Below, piece by piece: positions 10,763 to 21,400 of a stretch of 64,000 nt of DNA. The notes under the pieces are model-generated. The model had not been told where the DNA came from. It searched no databases and was given only the letters and a program-made list of their open reading frames with translations. Within the stretch, counting starts at the first letter, position 1. Each line of letters opens with the position of its first letter. Position numbers and translations under genes: made by a program. Source of the DNA: Nemania diffusa (taxonomy: Eukaryota; Ascomycota; Sordariomycetes; Xylariales; Xylariaceae); assembly GCA_038501195.1 (NCBI GenBank), contig JBBPUQ010000009.1:930001-994000 (forward strand), in the 5' to 3' direction.

Positions 10763-12031
10763 ATGAAATCCGTCCTAGAAGCTCTCCCAGTCGAGTTGGT
10801 CTGCCACATCGCGGCATTCCTGGACCTCTGTGACATTCGCTGCCTGCGACTTACAAGTCGCACTCTAGTGAGCATGCTCGCCCCGAGACATCTCTCCCAC
10901 TTCTTCGACAGCAAGTCCGTCGAGTTAACCCTGGAAGATCTAAGGAGCATGGTCTACATGACAAGTCAAGGCCGAGCGGGCTGTCTCCTGAAACACTGTA
11001 CTATCATAGGCGTCGCAGTAAGTGACGTAAGTCTCGCAGCAGATTTTTTCGATCTTGTACGTCTCCTCACGGAGGCGTTCATCAATCTACAGAAATATTC
11101 TCCCCGGGTAGGCCTTGCTTCGTTGCACCTAAGTGTAGCTGCGCGCCCCCAGCTAATCACATTCCTTGACGGCATCCATGATTATGTGCACCCATCGCGG
11201 CGAGATGTCTGGGACGCTGCGCTGCGGACCTTCAATATCACCATGGAAGCCTTGCGTGGGTCCCAATTTCCTCTGGTCGGCCACCTTGATCTATTCAGTG
11301 GCGTTTTGGAGTGCGGTCTCGTGTACAAGGCCTTTCTTCCTCTCGACCAGAAGCTCGAGTCCATTCGTATCTTCAACTCGCTGAAGAAGCTGACGATGAA
11401 GCTCTCCTCACCAAGTACTCTTCAGATTGAAGAGGGTTTCGGACATGGCCTGCGCGGAATACCGCTTCTCCAAGGCCTCCTAGAGATGTCGATATTCATG
11501 CCGGAACTGGAAGATATGGATGTACACTGGTATAATATCGGAGGTGACCATCTCACTATGCTAGGGGATCACATGATAAGTATCGACACTCGCAGCTACG
11601 TAAATCCCACACGCCTTAAAACTTGCAGATTACGTGGCTTGTTCGCTGTCGAGAGCGACCTACTCGAGTATATCAAGGCCTTCCAGCCTACAGCGTTGAC
11701 GATAACCGATACTCGCCTAATCTCAGGGGCCTGGACTTCTATATTTGACTACTTGACATCAGTAGATTCTGTAGTCACGTCCTACCACCTCGATGATATC
11801 CGCGAGGGTTATGATTTAGTTCATTTCGACGCACCAGGTGAACCAAAATTCCCATATCGTGATATCACTGTGGGGCCGAGCACGCTCACGAGGCAGAAGG
11901 ATGATGCAAAAAAAGCGATCCGCTACAGTACCATCAGCTGGAGAAGGACGATCATATCTGATGCGATGGCGCGTTGGTTAAAGAATAAGATTATAGAGTT
12001 TGGCCCGCCTAATGCTGATTTTCCGACCTAA
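10763..12031 (+). CDS. F-box protein, fungal, unknown substrate
   Basis: Single-exon frame of 422 residues. The N-terminus (about residues 6-45), ALPVELVCHIAAFLDLCDIR followed by CLRLTSRTL, is a canonical fungal F-box, which binds Skp1 in SCF ubiquitin ligases. The remainder is a long helical/leucine-containing region without clear LRR periodicity. It has features common in fungal F-box proteins of unknown target, such as the RSYVNPTRLKTCRLRGL block near 275-295. Start chosen because the F-box begins seven residues in, as is typical. No intron needed. The substrate cannot be inferred. Confidence 0.8.
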   Translation: MKSVLEALPVELVCHIAAFLDLCDIRCLRLTSRTLVSMLAPRHLSHFFDSKSVELTLEDLRSMVYMTSQGRAGCLLKHCTIIGVAVSDVSLAADFFDLVRLLTEAFINLQKYSPRVGLASLHLSVAARPQLITFLDGIHDYVHPSRRDVWDAALRTFNITMEALRGSQFPLVGHLDLFSGVLECGLVYKAFLPLDQKLESIRIFNSLKKLTMKLSSPSTLQIEEGFGHGLRGIPLLQGLLEMSIFMPELEDMDVHWYNIGGDHLTMLGDHMISIDTRSYVNPTRLKTCRLRGLFAVESDLLEYIKAFQPTALTITDTRLISGAWTSIFDYLTSVDSVVTSYHLDDIREGYDLVHFDAPGEPKFPYRDITVGPSTLTRQKDDAKKAIRYSTISWRRTIISDAMARWLKNKIIEFGPPNADFPT

Positions 12032-12643
12032 GCCTAAACAGAAAGAATATAATATTCAGTACAACTACGAAGGGTGAGAATGAGAGAGAAACATCCAGTT
12101 TCATACCTTGAAAGCTATGCTCTTGTGTCTTGGAGTAGTGAGTATTTTTTTTTTTTTATAAAGTTCTTTCCTTGTCGTGATAGATTGTTCATAACGTCTG
12201 CTTTGGTCTTCATAAGTCCGCGCATCGCAACTTTGAGTATAGTTAACAGTAGCCATATCCCCTACAATAGGAGATGTTCTTCTCTAATCCTTACAAGCAC
12301 ACGAGCACACGCCCAGAATTAGTTTTGAAGAGGCAGCACATGTAAGACCGTCTTAGTATGACAATGGATATAGATTAAAAGAATGCTTAGATACCGAGTG
12401 CCCAAGACTGCAAAGGACACAATCCACCCTTTGCGCCAAAATTCCAGTACTTAGAGCAGAAGCTCGTTGTCTAGGGATATTGAGTCACACTGTATAGATG
12501 CTTAAGACTTTTTCAAACTAGCTTCTAATACTGCCGATATTCCTAGTTCCTACAACTCTACTCTTTGCTTTAAAGTCTCTACTTTCATCTTCAGCTATCC
12601 GTTCTCACAGCTCTTAAGCTCATGTTAAGTTATCTCCACCACA
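12032..12643. other. Intergenic
   Basis: A+T-richer than the flanking genes, with a T run at about 12147-12158. It carries the 3' flank of the F-box gene and the likely promoter of the downstream small gene. No gene seen. Confidence 0.5.
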
Positions 12644-13078
12644 ATGAGCCATCACAAACACCGGAAGTACGGGAGCAAATCCAGAACTCAAGGCATATCG
12701 TTGCGGCAATATGCCTCTTGCCTAGGAGGCTTTAAAATAACCCCAAACTCGTCATCAAGATATCCTCACCCTGCTAGAAATTTCGCTCCACCACAAGACG
12801 AAAACCGTTCCCTAACACCAAAATATAACACCCCGTGTCACCGGATACCGATAAACCCAAACCAAACCCTCAAAAGAGGCAGAAGAAACAGCCAATCGAC
12901 AATAGAACTCCACCAGCCCATAGGATTCTTGTGCTGTCAGTGTCGCTACATTAGCAGTGGGAGCTACTGTTCGAACCCCGATTTCGCCAACTGCCCGCAC
13001 CGCGCGGTGCCCCGGTGTAGGGACTGTCCCATCATCTTCACACCTCCTCGGTCTAGTACTGGTCTTGGGAACGACTAG
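12644..13078 (+). CDS. Hypothetical small protein with Cys-rich C-terminal motif
   Basis: Frame of 144 residues after a CCACCACAATG context. The N-terminal two thirds is basic, Ser/Pro/Asn-rich and probably disordered. The C-terminal third has CCQC at 97-100, then Cys109, Cys117, His119, Cys125 and Cys128, giving CCxC-x8-C-x7-CxH-x5-CxxC. This resembles the degenerate zinc-ribbon tail of many uncharacterised fungal proteins, of the type CCQCGDGP...C..C.H..C..C. The role is unknown, but zinc binding is plausible. No signal peptide. The downstream 500 bases contain protein-like fragments broken by stops, so the gene could also be the intact part of a decayed locus. Confidence 0.5.
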   Translation: MSHHKHRKYGSKSRTQGISLRQYASCLGGFKITPNSSSRYPHPARNFAPPQDENRSLTPKYNTPCHRIPINPNQTLKRGRRNSQSTIELHQPIGFLCCQCRYISSGSYCSNPDFANCPHRAVPRCRDCPIIFTPPRSSTGLGND

Positions 13079-15316
13079 GAAGCAAATAAGGAGTGTGCTG
13101 ACTTGGCAAGAGACAAGTGCCAAGGGCTAGTCTTTCCGCGCTGGGAGACAACTTTGTATGTCCTGAGAAGCACCTAGTAGAGTCATAGGAAGAGCTGAAG
13201 CTCATGCAAGAGGCTAGGTTGCCTAGTAAGCCATAAGAGTGAAATAAAGAGCTTAACATGCTGACAACAACCAGTATTCTGGTGTGTACCAATATTTACG
13301 CAATATTCACGTAGGAACCCTGATATCACGACAGACGAAAACCCGACCATCAAGAGGAAGCATTGAGAGCCGGGATTTGCGGGAACCTAAGAGGGTATTT
13401 ACAGGACTTTGGCTTAAAGAATAGAAGTAGTCAACGAATATTCACAGTGCCGGATATCGGGTCTTCAGCATTACCACCATCACCCGAAGGACTATCGGGA
13501 GTAGGGAGCATGAGTAATGAAAGTAGCAGCAGGACTGCAAAGCCATCATTCAATCAGCGCCAAGTTCGTGTGTCATGATAAGGCATCATGAGGTCCTTAA
13601 TCCCTTAAGGAGACAACCGCTGCATGGACGAGCCAAGCCCTCCGTCTCCGCTGTTTGCGGCGTCAATACATTAGATATACTTGATGGGGGAATCGCTCTT
13701 CTCTCGGTCTATATCTGCGTCTTTCTCTTTCCCTTCCCGTCATTTGGCAATCGCCCCAGCAGCCACAGCCAAATGCTCTCCCACTAGGCCCTCTTCATTT
13801 CCCTTCGGTACTTAGCTTGAATAGGGTTGATCAAGCAATGGGAGCTGACGACTCATTGTATCAGAGGTAGCGGGTCCTTTTGGGCCGGGAAGGTGGTCTC
13901 AGGCATCACACACATCGCGTGAGCGACACTCTAACCTAACGTCTCATATAAGGAAAGCCGACAAGGAAAGAGACTCAGACTGCTGAACTGGCCCCGCAGC
14001 AGATAGTGGTTTAGGATAGAGCTACTTGTGTAATAGCTGTGTCCAAGTATTCCTCTTTTCCTTCTTTTTTTCTTTACACCTACCTACATAGATAATACTC
14101 CTTGCTCATATATCGACCGTTATGCGTCGTTAGTATAGATCGTGAGTAGAGAGCAAATCGAGACGCCTTTCCCACTCCGAATTATAATGAACAAGGCCCT
14201 GGCTTGACCGGTCACATGTGTTGAAACACATCGAAATGCATCTTGCCTAATAAATATAGAATACGTCATAGGTGCATTGAAAGTTATGAGGTTTAAGTAG
14301 TCTAGATATGCATCTGGCCTTGTACAAAAGCGGGTCTTTCAGGCACAGGCTCAGCCTAAAAGCGGCATCGCGACTCAGGGCGGTAAAACCTACCTATCTA
14401 TGAGGTACCAGGTAGGCATGCGGGGGATCACGATAGGACAGCGACGTATGCTAGCGTATCTAGGGTACCTTAGGTAATTCTATTCTGTTGGTTGGAGGTG
14501 CAGAAGTATGCCCCTGATCCTAAAACAATCAACCTCGTGCAGGGATCGCACCGACGCAACTGCCATGGCATGGGCTTAATTTCCATTACCAAATTCAGGT
14601 ACGGTTGTTTATTCGTCTGCAGATTAAGTAGGTATTGTGTTGTCACCGATACCTCTATCGCTCATCCACTCAGCACCGACATCGTCAATCTGACTTCTGC
14701 AACTCGTGCAATCCGACCAGTCAAGTGGTAGTGTCTCTCTATAACACGCGACAGGATCCATCATCCTACATCTGGTGCGCGGGCAGAGCTGCATGATCTG
14801 CCCACAATCCTTGTCGACTGGCACCGATTTTGTCCAAAAACCACAGGTAGCGTACACATCGTGGTCAATACCCGTATAAATGACAAGTCCGTTGACCCCC
14901 TACTTCACTTCGACACTGGTCTTCGACGTTAGGTACCTGCACAGTGGCACTACCACAGGTATACTACCGTATACCGCTGCACACAACCATAGACCTCCTA
15001 GAAACCGCACAATATACGAGCATTTACACTCCTCCCCCTTAACGACGAAGCGTGGTCGACTCTGTGTCTAGAATTCTAAACATTTTACACACATTCCTCA
15101 TGCCAATCCGGATATCAGTCGCTCCCTTGACCTCCAGGTAGACCCTCCTCTACTACCTACCTACCTACCCCTGAACTCGGTACCCTTGCTGCCAGCCCTC
15201 GAGCCGGTGAGCTTGGGGAGCCCTGTGACGACACTGATACCACCGCCACCGATAACGAAAACGACGAAGCCGGTGATGCGCCCAAACCTGCGAGCTCACG
15301 AACCCCCGATACCGCC
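13079..15316. other. Intergenic with possible coding remnant
   Basis: From about 13100 to 13578 the plus strand reads protein-like pieces broken by stops (around GDNFVCPEKHLVES, EELKLMQEARLPSKP, and an open stretch 13324-13578). No family recognised. From 13600 to 15316 nothing coding is seen; CTAC repeats at about 15151-15170 precede the Kelch gene leader. Confidence 0.35.
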
Positions 15317-16906
15317 ATGTCTGATTCCCGACCGCACGCCTCGTCCACCAGCCGGTCACGCACCGTGCGCTCGCAGAAGATAGCCGAGGCCGAATCCTCC
15401 TCCCGAGGCGAGGCCTCCGACCGAGCTCCTCCCCTCCGGAGCCACACACCCGGCCACCTCGCCTCCAAGAGCCAAAGCCAAAGCCAGAGCAGTAGCAGTG
15501 GCGGCCCGCCGCCGAGCGGTAGACGGAAGGCATCCGAAACCTCGATCCGCCAGCGCTCGCAGTCCGCCGTCGCGAAATCTGCCTACGCCCCTCCCCCGCC
15601 GCAGCCGACTCCGACCCCCGCGCCCACCTTCGCCGTGCGGCGCAACAATGGTGAACCCCAGAACGACTCTCAGGCGGGGTCCTCGACCGACGGCAGGGAG
15701 TCGGACACCCGCCGTCCCCTAGCCATGCGCTCGACGTCCGCCATAGCCTCCAAGCCATCCTCGCTCGCCATCCCCGCTAGCTCGACGGCCGCGGCGGCTC
15801 GGAAACCCTCTGTGGCCGTGCCCCCCCGCCAACCGCGGGCTGTCTACACACCATTCCCGGCTCTCCAAGACCCCGCGACAGCAGCAGACGTACCAGCAGC
15901 GCCCTCATCGGGCATGTACTGGTCGCGCGCGCCCGTGTCCGGGGCGCCGCAGAAGCCGGTGCGGGCGCACACAACGACGCTCGTGGGCAACAACGTGTAC
16001 GTGTTCGGCGGATGCGACAGCCGCACATGCTTTAACGACTTGTCCGTGCTGGACGCCGACGCCTTTCACTGGAGCACGCCGCGCGTCACGGGCGACGTGC
16101 CGATCTCGCTGCGCGCCATGACGTGCACGGCCGTGGGCAAGAAGCTCGTCATCTTCGGCGGCGGCGACGGCCCCGCCTACTACAACGACGTCTACGTGCT
16201 CGACACCATCAACTTCCGGTGGCACAAGCCGAGGATCATCGGCGAGCAGGTCCCGAGCGCGCGACGCGCGCACACGGCCTGCCTGTACAAGAGCGGCATC
16301 TACGTTTTTGGCGGCGGTGATGGCGTTCGCGCCCTCAACGACATCTGGCGCCTCGACGTCTCCGACATGAGCAAGATGAGCTGGCGGCTGGTGTCGGGAT
16401 CGAGCAAGAGCGCCGGTGGCAACGGCAGCAACACCGACCTGGGCGCGACGAGGCCCCGCGCCCGCGGCTACCACACGGCGAACATGGTGGGCAGCAAGCT
16501 GATCGTGTACGGGGGCTCGGACGGCGGCGAGTGCTTCAACGACGTGTGGGTATACGACGTGGACGCACAGGTGTGGAAGGGCGTGCAGATCCCCGTGCCG
16601 TTCCCGCGGCTCTCGCACACGTCGACACTCGTGGGGTCGTACCTCTTCATCATCGGCGGCCACGACGGCGAGGACTACTCGGACGACGTGCTGCTGCTCA
16701 ACCTCGTCACCATGTCCTGGGACAAGCGCCGCGTCTACGGCCTGCCGCCCACCGGCCGCGGCTACCACGGCACCATCCTCCACGACAGCCGCCTGCTCAT
16801 GATCGGCGGCTTCGACGGCACCGAGGTCTTCGGCGACGTCTGGGTCCTCGAGCTCGCCGTCCACGCTTACTACTCGCAGATTAGCCACTTCAGCATCGAG
16901 GTGTAA
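15317..16906 (+). CDS. Kelch-repeat protein with disordered N-terminus
   Basis: Single exon, 529 residues. Residues 1-200 are Ser/Pro/Arg-rich and likely disordered. Residues about 205-515 form six Kelch blades, each with a double Gly: GG at about 231, 281, 332, 399, 447 and 497. Typical motifs are RAHTTTLVGNNVYVFGG, NDVYVLDT, RRAHTACLY and RGYHTANMVGSKLIVYGG. Six blades make a closed beta-propeller used for protein binding. Several fungal Kelch proteins act in polarity or signalling, but the partner is not evident here. The protein ends just after the last blade (SHFSIEV), so no catalytic or BTB domain is attached. Strong GC3 bias. An in-frame upstream start is not required. Confidence 0.85.
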   Translation: MSDSRPHASSTSRSRTVRSQKIAEAESSSRGEASDRAPPLRSHTPGHLASKSQSQSQSSSSGGPPPSGRRKASETSIRQRSQSAVAKSAYAPPPPQPTPTPAPTFAVRRNNGEPQNDSQAGSSTDGRESDTRRPLAMRSTSAIASKPSSLAIPASSTAAAARKPSVAVPPRQPRAVYTPFPALQDPATAADVPAAPSSGMYWSRAPVSGAPQKPVRAHTTTLVGNNVYVFGGCDSRTCFNDLSVLDADAFHWSTPRVTGDVPISLRAMTCTAVGKKLVIFGGGDGPAYYNDVYVLDTINFRWHKPRIIGEQVPSARRAHTACLYKSGIYVFGGGDGVRALNDIWRLDVSDMSKMSWRLVSGSSKSAGGNGSNTDLGATRPRARGYHTANMVGSKLIVYGGSDGGECFNDVWVYDVDAQVWKGVQIPVPFPRLSHTSTLVGSYLFIIGGHDGEDYSDDVLLLNLVTMSWDKRRVYGLPPTGRGYHGTILHDSRLLMIGGFDGTEVFGDVWVLELAVHAYYSQISHFSIEV

Positions 16907-17754
16907 GACTACTACTTACTCCCAAGGTTCAATATATATCGATTGTAGGACACGCGTGTACGAATAGGCACGGCAGTGGGGAAAAGACACTGCTACGAGA
17001 TTATGATTTATTGGTTATTTTGTAGTACAGACAGCATGCATATATGGCGGGGGCCGCGACCGGCGATCGGTTGGTTACTAGATCACCGAAATTTAATTAA
17101 GACAGCTGACCCAGTCTCTATGACGAAGTGAGGGCGTCGGCTTTCCGCAAGTGGGATATAAGAATTTAGGTTACCATATCATTTTGACTCTTGGAATAGG
17201 TGGTGACCGGTAAATAGCAAAACCTATAGATCCAAACCACTTTTGACGAACTCTTCCCGTGCATGCATGTATTACGTGGTTTGTATTGACTTTATCAACG
17301 CCGACTTTTGTCTACTGAGATCCACATGCCCGCTCTATGAAATTCCTCTCAATGCGGTTGCCGCTGCCCCTATCCCGTGGGATAGGGCGCACGGCGTAAT
17401 ATACAAAGTAGAGGGGAGTAACCCACTCGAAACAATAACTGAACCGCCGCGGCTTTTATCCCGCCGCAAACCCGAACCGGAACGCCTGAGATGCATGATC
17501 CATCTATCGAAGCACCGCCGATATCAATGATTCGGCCTGGATGCCTTCTGGGCCGATGCCGGCCGCTTTCTCCTTTCTTCTTCTAAACCTTAGAAACCCA
17601 TTTATACAGCTAGGTTGATAGATATTTCTTGGTTCAATTTCCCTTCCGTCCTCTTCTCCCTGACAAGGGAAGATTCCTCCGAGCTTATGCCGTGGTTTCC
17701 CGACTTGGGATTGGGATTGTTGATGCTCCATCATCGATAAGACGCCCGTAGCCT
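16907..17754. other. Convergent intergenic region, Kelch/Rcf2
   Basis: Lies between the 3' ends of the Kelch gene (+) and Rcf2 (-). Contains a perfect inverted repeat at 17368-17387. No gene recognised; frames here lack motifs. Confidence 0.5.
17368..17387. repeat. Perfect inverted repeat, 9-bp arms
   Basis: CCCTATCCC, GT spacer, GGGATAGGG. A two-base loop is too tight for a stable RNA hairpin of full arm length, so a DNA palindrome or binding site is as likely as a terminator-like structure. It sits between two convergent genes. Confidence 0.8.
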
Positions 17755-18465
17755 CTACTGCGACTTCGGCCCGGTATGGCTCTCCTCCTTGCGCGCGGCG
17801 ATACGGCGCTCCTCAGCGGCGACCATGTCGCGCCACAGGTCCTGGCCCTGGTACTCCTCCTTATGGATGCGCTTCTCGATCATGTGCTTGTGCTCGGGGT
17901 CATTCGGGTCGAGCACCATGATAGTCTCCCAGCGGCCCTTGCCCTGGCTCGCATCAGCAGTCTCGAAGGCGGCCGAGGCGACCAGCACAGCCAGCGTCAG
18001 CCCCTGCGCATAGACACGGGCCTGCACGAGCTTCTGCGAGGTGGAGAGGAAGCGGTTGCGCGACACTATGCCGAGCGCGAGGGCCATGGCGGCGACCCAG
18101 GAGCCGAAGACGATGGAGTAGCGGTTCGCCTCGCCCCACTGCCGGAAGCGCTGCGCGGGGGACTCCTGGGCGCGGGCGGCGGCGGCGTCGCGGGAGGCCT
18201 GGTCGCGGTAGAAGTTCATGGGGTTGTTGGCGCGGTGGAACGCGTTCGAGTGCCGCTCCGCGTTGACGATGGCGCCGAAGGTGCCCACCGAGGTCACGAG
18301 GAAGGCGCGGAAGGGCAGCGTCAGCGACTTCACGGCGGGGAAGCGCCGGCCCGCGGCGAGCACGCCCACGAGGCCGAGGCCCACGCCTAGCGAGCCGCCG
18401 ATGAAGCCGCCCTCTAGGACCGTGCTGTAGTGTGCCTTCTCTTCTTCTGCGCTGATGACCTTCAT
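17755..18465 (-). CDS. rcf2: Respiratory supercomplex factor 2, mitochondrial (HIG1 domain)
   Basis: Single exon of 236 residues starting MKVISAEEEKAHYSTVLEGG, which matches fungal Rcf2 N-termini. Two hydrophobic segments lie in the N-terminal half (GFIGGSLGVGLGLVGVLAA; FRAFLVTSVGTFGAIV). The C-terminal HIG1 domain has two more (YSIVFGSWVAAMALALGIV; RVYAQGLTLAVLVASAAFE), linked by the charged SRNRFLSTSQKLVQARVYAQ loop with the conserved Q...R..xQ pattern. Rcf2 is an inner-membrane protein that helps assemble and tune cytochrome c oxidase and III-IV supercomplexes. The C-terminal tail (HKHMIEKRIHKEEYQGQDL) is charged. Full length for the family. The upstream leader contains a GTT/GTG repeat. 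Confidence 0.92.
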   Translation of the reverse strand: MKVISAEEEKAHYSTVLEGGFIGGSLGVGLGLVGVLAAGRRFPAVKSLTLPFRAFLVTSVGTFGAIVNAERHSNAFHRANNPMNFYRDQASRDAAAARAQESPAQRFRQWGEANRYSIVFGSWVAAMALALGIVSRNRFLSTSQKLVQARVYAQGLTLAVLVASAAFETADASQGKGRWETIMVLDPNDPEHKHMIEKRIHKEEYQGQDLWRDMVAAEERRIAARKEESHTGPKSQ

Positions 18466-21400
18466 GGTGGCGGGTGGTGGTTTTTGTGGTTGTTGGTGGT
18501 GGTGTTGTTGTTGTTGTCGCTTTGTACTGCGGTGAGGTGTTTGCTTTTGGGCGGATTAATCGCTCCTCTGCTTGCTGGGTAATTCGATCTCGGGTGCTGT
18601 GGATCTTTATCGGTTGAATTGATCGGGAGGATGTTTGCGAGGGCCAGTGAATGTTTGTTTAAAGCTGACCAAATGCTGATCTTCAGGTGGGATGGTTATA
18701 TATATGTGGTCTGAGCGGATCGAAGGTGGGAGGATAGTGGGATGTTGTTATCGTGTGTGACTGATGAACTTGATTGAGGCAGTCTAGAATCAATCGCTAA
18801 TTCCTTAACTTATATTTATCGAAACTTGACGCAAACAACGGTATCCCAGAATTCGGGATATAGGAAAGTTTTCTCGGCGTCGTGGTAAGGGCCTGTAGGT
18901 AGTTACCGAGCGATCGGACGATGTGTGAAAGCGGCGCGGATGGGTAGGTGAGGCGAAGGGGATAGGCCGGAGTTGGTCTTTTTTTATGATGTAATTCGTT
19001 CGCAGTGGCACGATTTTTCAAATCCCGATCTAATTCCGAATGGTAAGGCTACCTATCTAGTGAGGCTTACCGGCCAACCCCGCATCTGCATAGAAGCATA
19101 AGTGGCGCATGTTAACCATCCCAGTCGCACATTCAGTGCGACAGTCTAATCTTTTAGAGAAATACGGTCCCCCGAACCAATGCCTAACTTCATTTATTCG
19201 TAAATTGCGCATAAATTGTACCACTATCCGGTTCTCGCCGTTTCGGCGTCTGCTCTTGTTGTACCTCACTAAGCCCACCACCCGCACCAGAATCCGCACG
19301 CCGACAAATGCGCCGTGCCTGATTTTCGTAGGGCATCTCGCGTATTCGGGTACCTGATCCCTTAGTCTGGAGACCGAGGAGAGGCAAACGCATCGCAAAC
19401 TCCTAGTGGTGCACACACTAGAAAATCACTCCGGGCTTCAAAAGGTTATTTGAGTCTCTAATCAAGCTTGAGCCGGGATATTTATTTCCCAGGTCAATGG
19501 GGACGATGAGATGGAAAACACACAACTTGTGTCACAGACACAAATAGTTAGTCAGCTTATCTAGTACAGGGTGTAGACCAGGTGTAGACTATACGATTAT
19601 TAGACGACGATAGTCTTACAACACTATAGGTTTCCCGCTCTAGCTCGGTCAAACAAAAAGGTGCGAGAAAGGCGATTTCTTAATAATAATTGCTTACTAG
19701 AGAATTAGGCAAGCTAACCGCCGATCAATTATTCGACAGTAACAGTGTTATTAATCTTTGTTGTGTGTCGTGAAATAGTAACTATTTTGGCATCGTACTT
19801 GTAATGCGTAGCCCAAAAAGAATCGGATGCCCGATGAGTGGATCAATCGTTTGTCGTGACATGATGCGCGATACCGAATATAGTAGTAGGTGTTCTGTAC
19901 ACTACGCATACCGATGCACTTACCTGGATATACCATGCACACATACATACGTGTATGTATGTATTCACTTCGTAGGCGCTAGTGTTTGAAAAGAATATAT
20001 CGCGCTAGATGGGATCTAGAAATATTCCAGAAATATTCTTGACACATCAATTACCTAAACTTAAAAACATGGGACCGCAGGTTTACGGATATTCCCGCTA
20101 ACTGTGCTTGGACTGAACATCGTCGACTACCTACCGTACACTATTCACGAGAAAATAGAGCTAAAGGGGAGGATGCCAATGCTAGTAGTTAGAGACGATG
20201 GATCTTCTAAAACAAGGGTCTTCTGCAGTCGGAGAATTAAATATTAGGAGACCAGTTTCTCGAACAGAACAGCTAGATTGTATGACAATGTCGATAGTAA
20301 ATGGGATCGAAGTCATTATCAATATGTTGGCTCTTAGTGGTAGCGTCAATGGTATGTGCACCCGGCGCTTTGGTTATCGAGGTAATTGGCTTCCTGAAGC
20401 CAACTTTTATTTGTTTACCTCAATGCACTTACCTACTATACGTGGACTGCGGTGGATGGCCCTATTAGCTATAACACTAGTAGTGCGCACTATTCCGTCT
20501 TTCTAGACCGCCAGACTATTAGTGAGGTTCATATCAGTAGCGTGTAGTGTAGCCGTACGTAGCTCCGTCTAATTCGGCAGTGGTAATTTCACTTATTTCA
20601 GCTAGCTCGGAGCTGAAGCTTTCTATCTACTGTACCTATGTGGAGAGTACAGTCTGTAGCGTAATTATGCCTCAGATCTCTAAGTAGGCGGGTCCTGTGT
20701 AGGGTATGCGTACACATAAGTAGACGGGAGCTCGATTATAACGCGAGTTTAGAATCTAGGAGAGCACTACGAAGTATCTGTCAAGTATTAGAGTATTAGT
20801 TGATCGCTAGAGCGAATGCTATATATTTAGCATAAACTAGATCCCATAATTGGTTATTCAAACAATGGTACTTAGTCCTTTAACTCTGAGACACAAGTAA
20901 TCGAAATCCAATCGTGTTTCCTAGTATAGTCGGCTCTGAGTAAAATTTAATTATGAATAAATAACCTCGTGTGTTAAGATCTTACTATGGGAATTGCAAA
21001 TCTTAGGTTAGTTCTAAGGCTGCCTCTTGATACTGCCTCAATGCTTAGGCAACAGTTAACGAATATAGTTATGTTAGGACGTAACACCTACCTAACCGGT
21101 ATAACTTGATTTTTGGGTAGACATCTGGGCATCAATCTGGGTTCTGATCTATGTAGATAGCTTTCTGTGGCGGAGCTGACGCCGTCATCGGAACTGCCGT
21201 CATCGGGACCATGTGGCAAACTAGGATCATACCCGGTCATTTGAGCAGTTCTAAGACTGCTGCGATTGGTATTATCCCCTGCTTATGGATGCCTTATCAC
21301 GTCAAGTAACATTGGCGCGTACGCAGTACGCAGTACTGTAGGGGAGAATTGATGATGGAGTACTACGTACAGAAGCTACGTACTCTGTAGATGGAGGTAC

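Noticed and set aside
15905..16888. 327-codon frame antisense to the Kelch gene
   Set aside because: A GC-rich codon-bias shadow. The plus strand encodes six clear Kelch blades and the antisense product is Val/Ala/His-rich with no domain.
17776..18390. 204-codon frame antisense to Rcf2
   Set aside because: Shadow of the GC-rich Rcf2 coding strand; no family resemblance.
19941..19962. Inverted repeat considered as a transposon terminal repeat
   Set aside because: Arms are only 2 bases apart and composed of simple ACAT repeats; no element lies between them.
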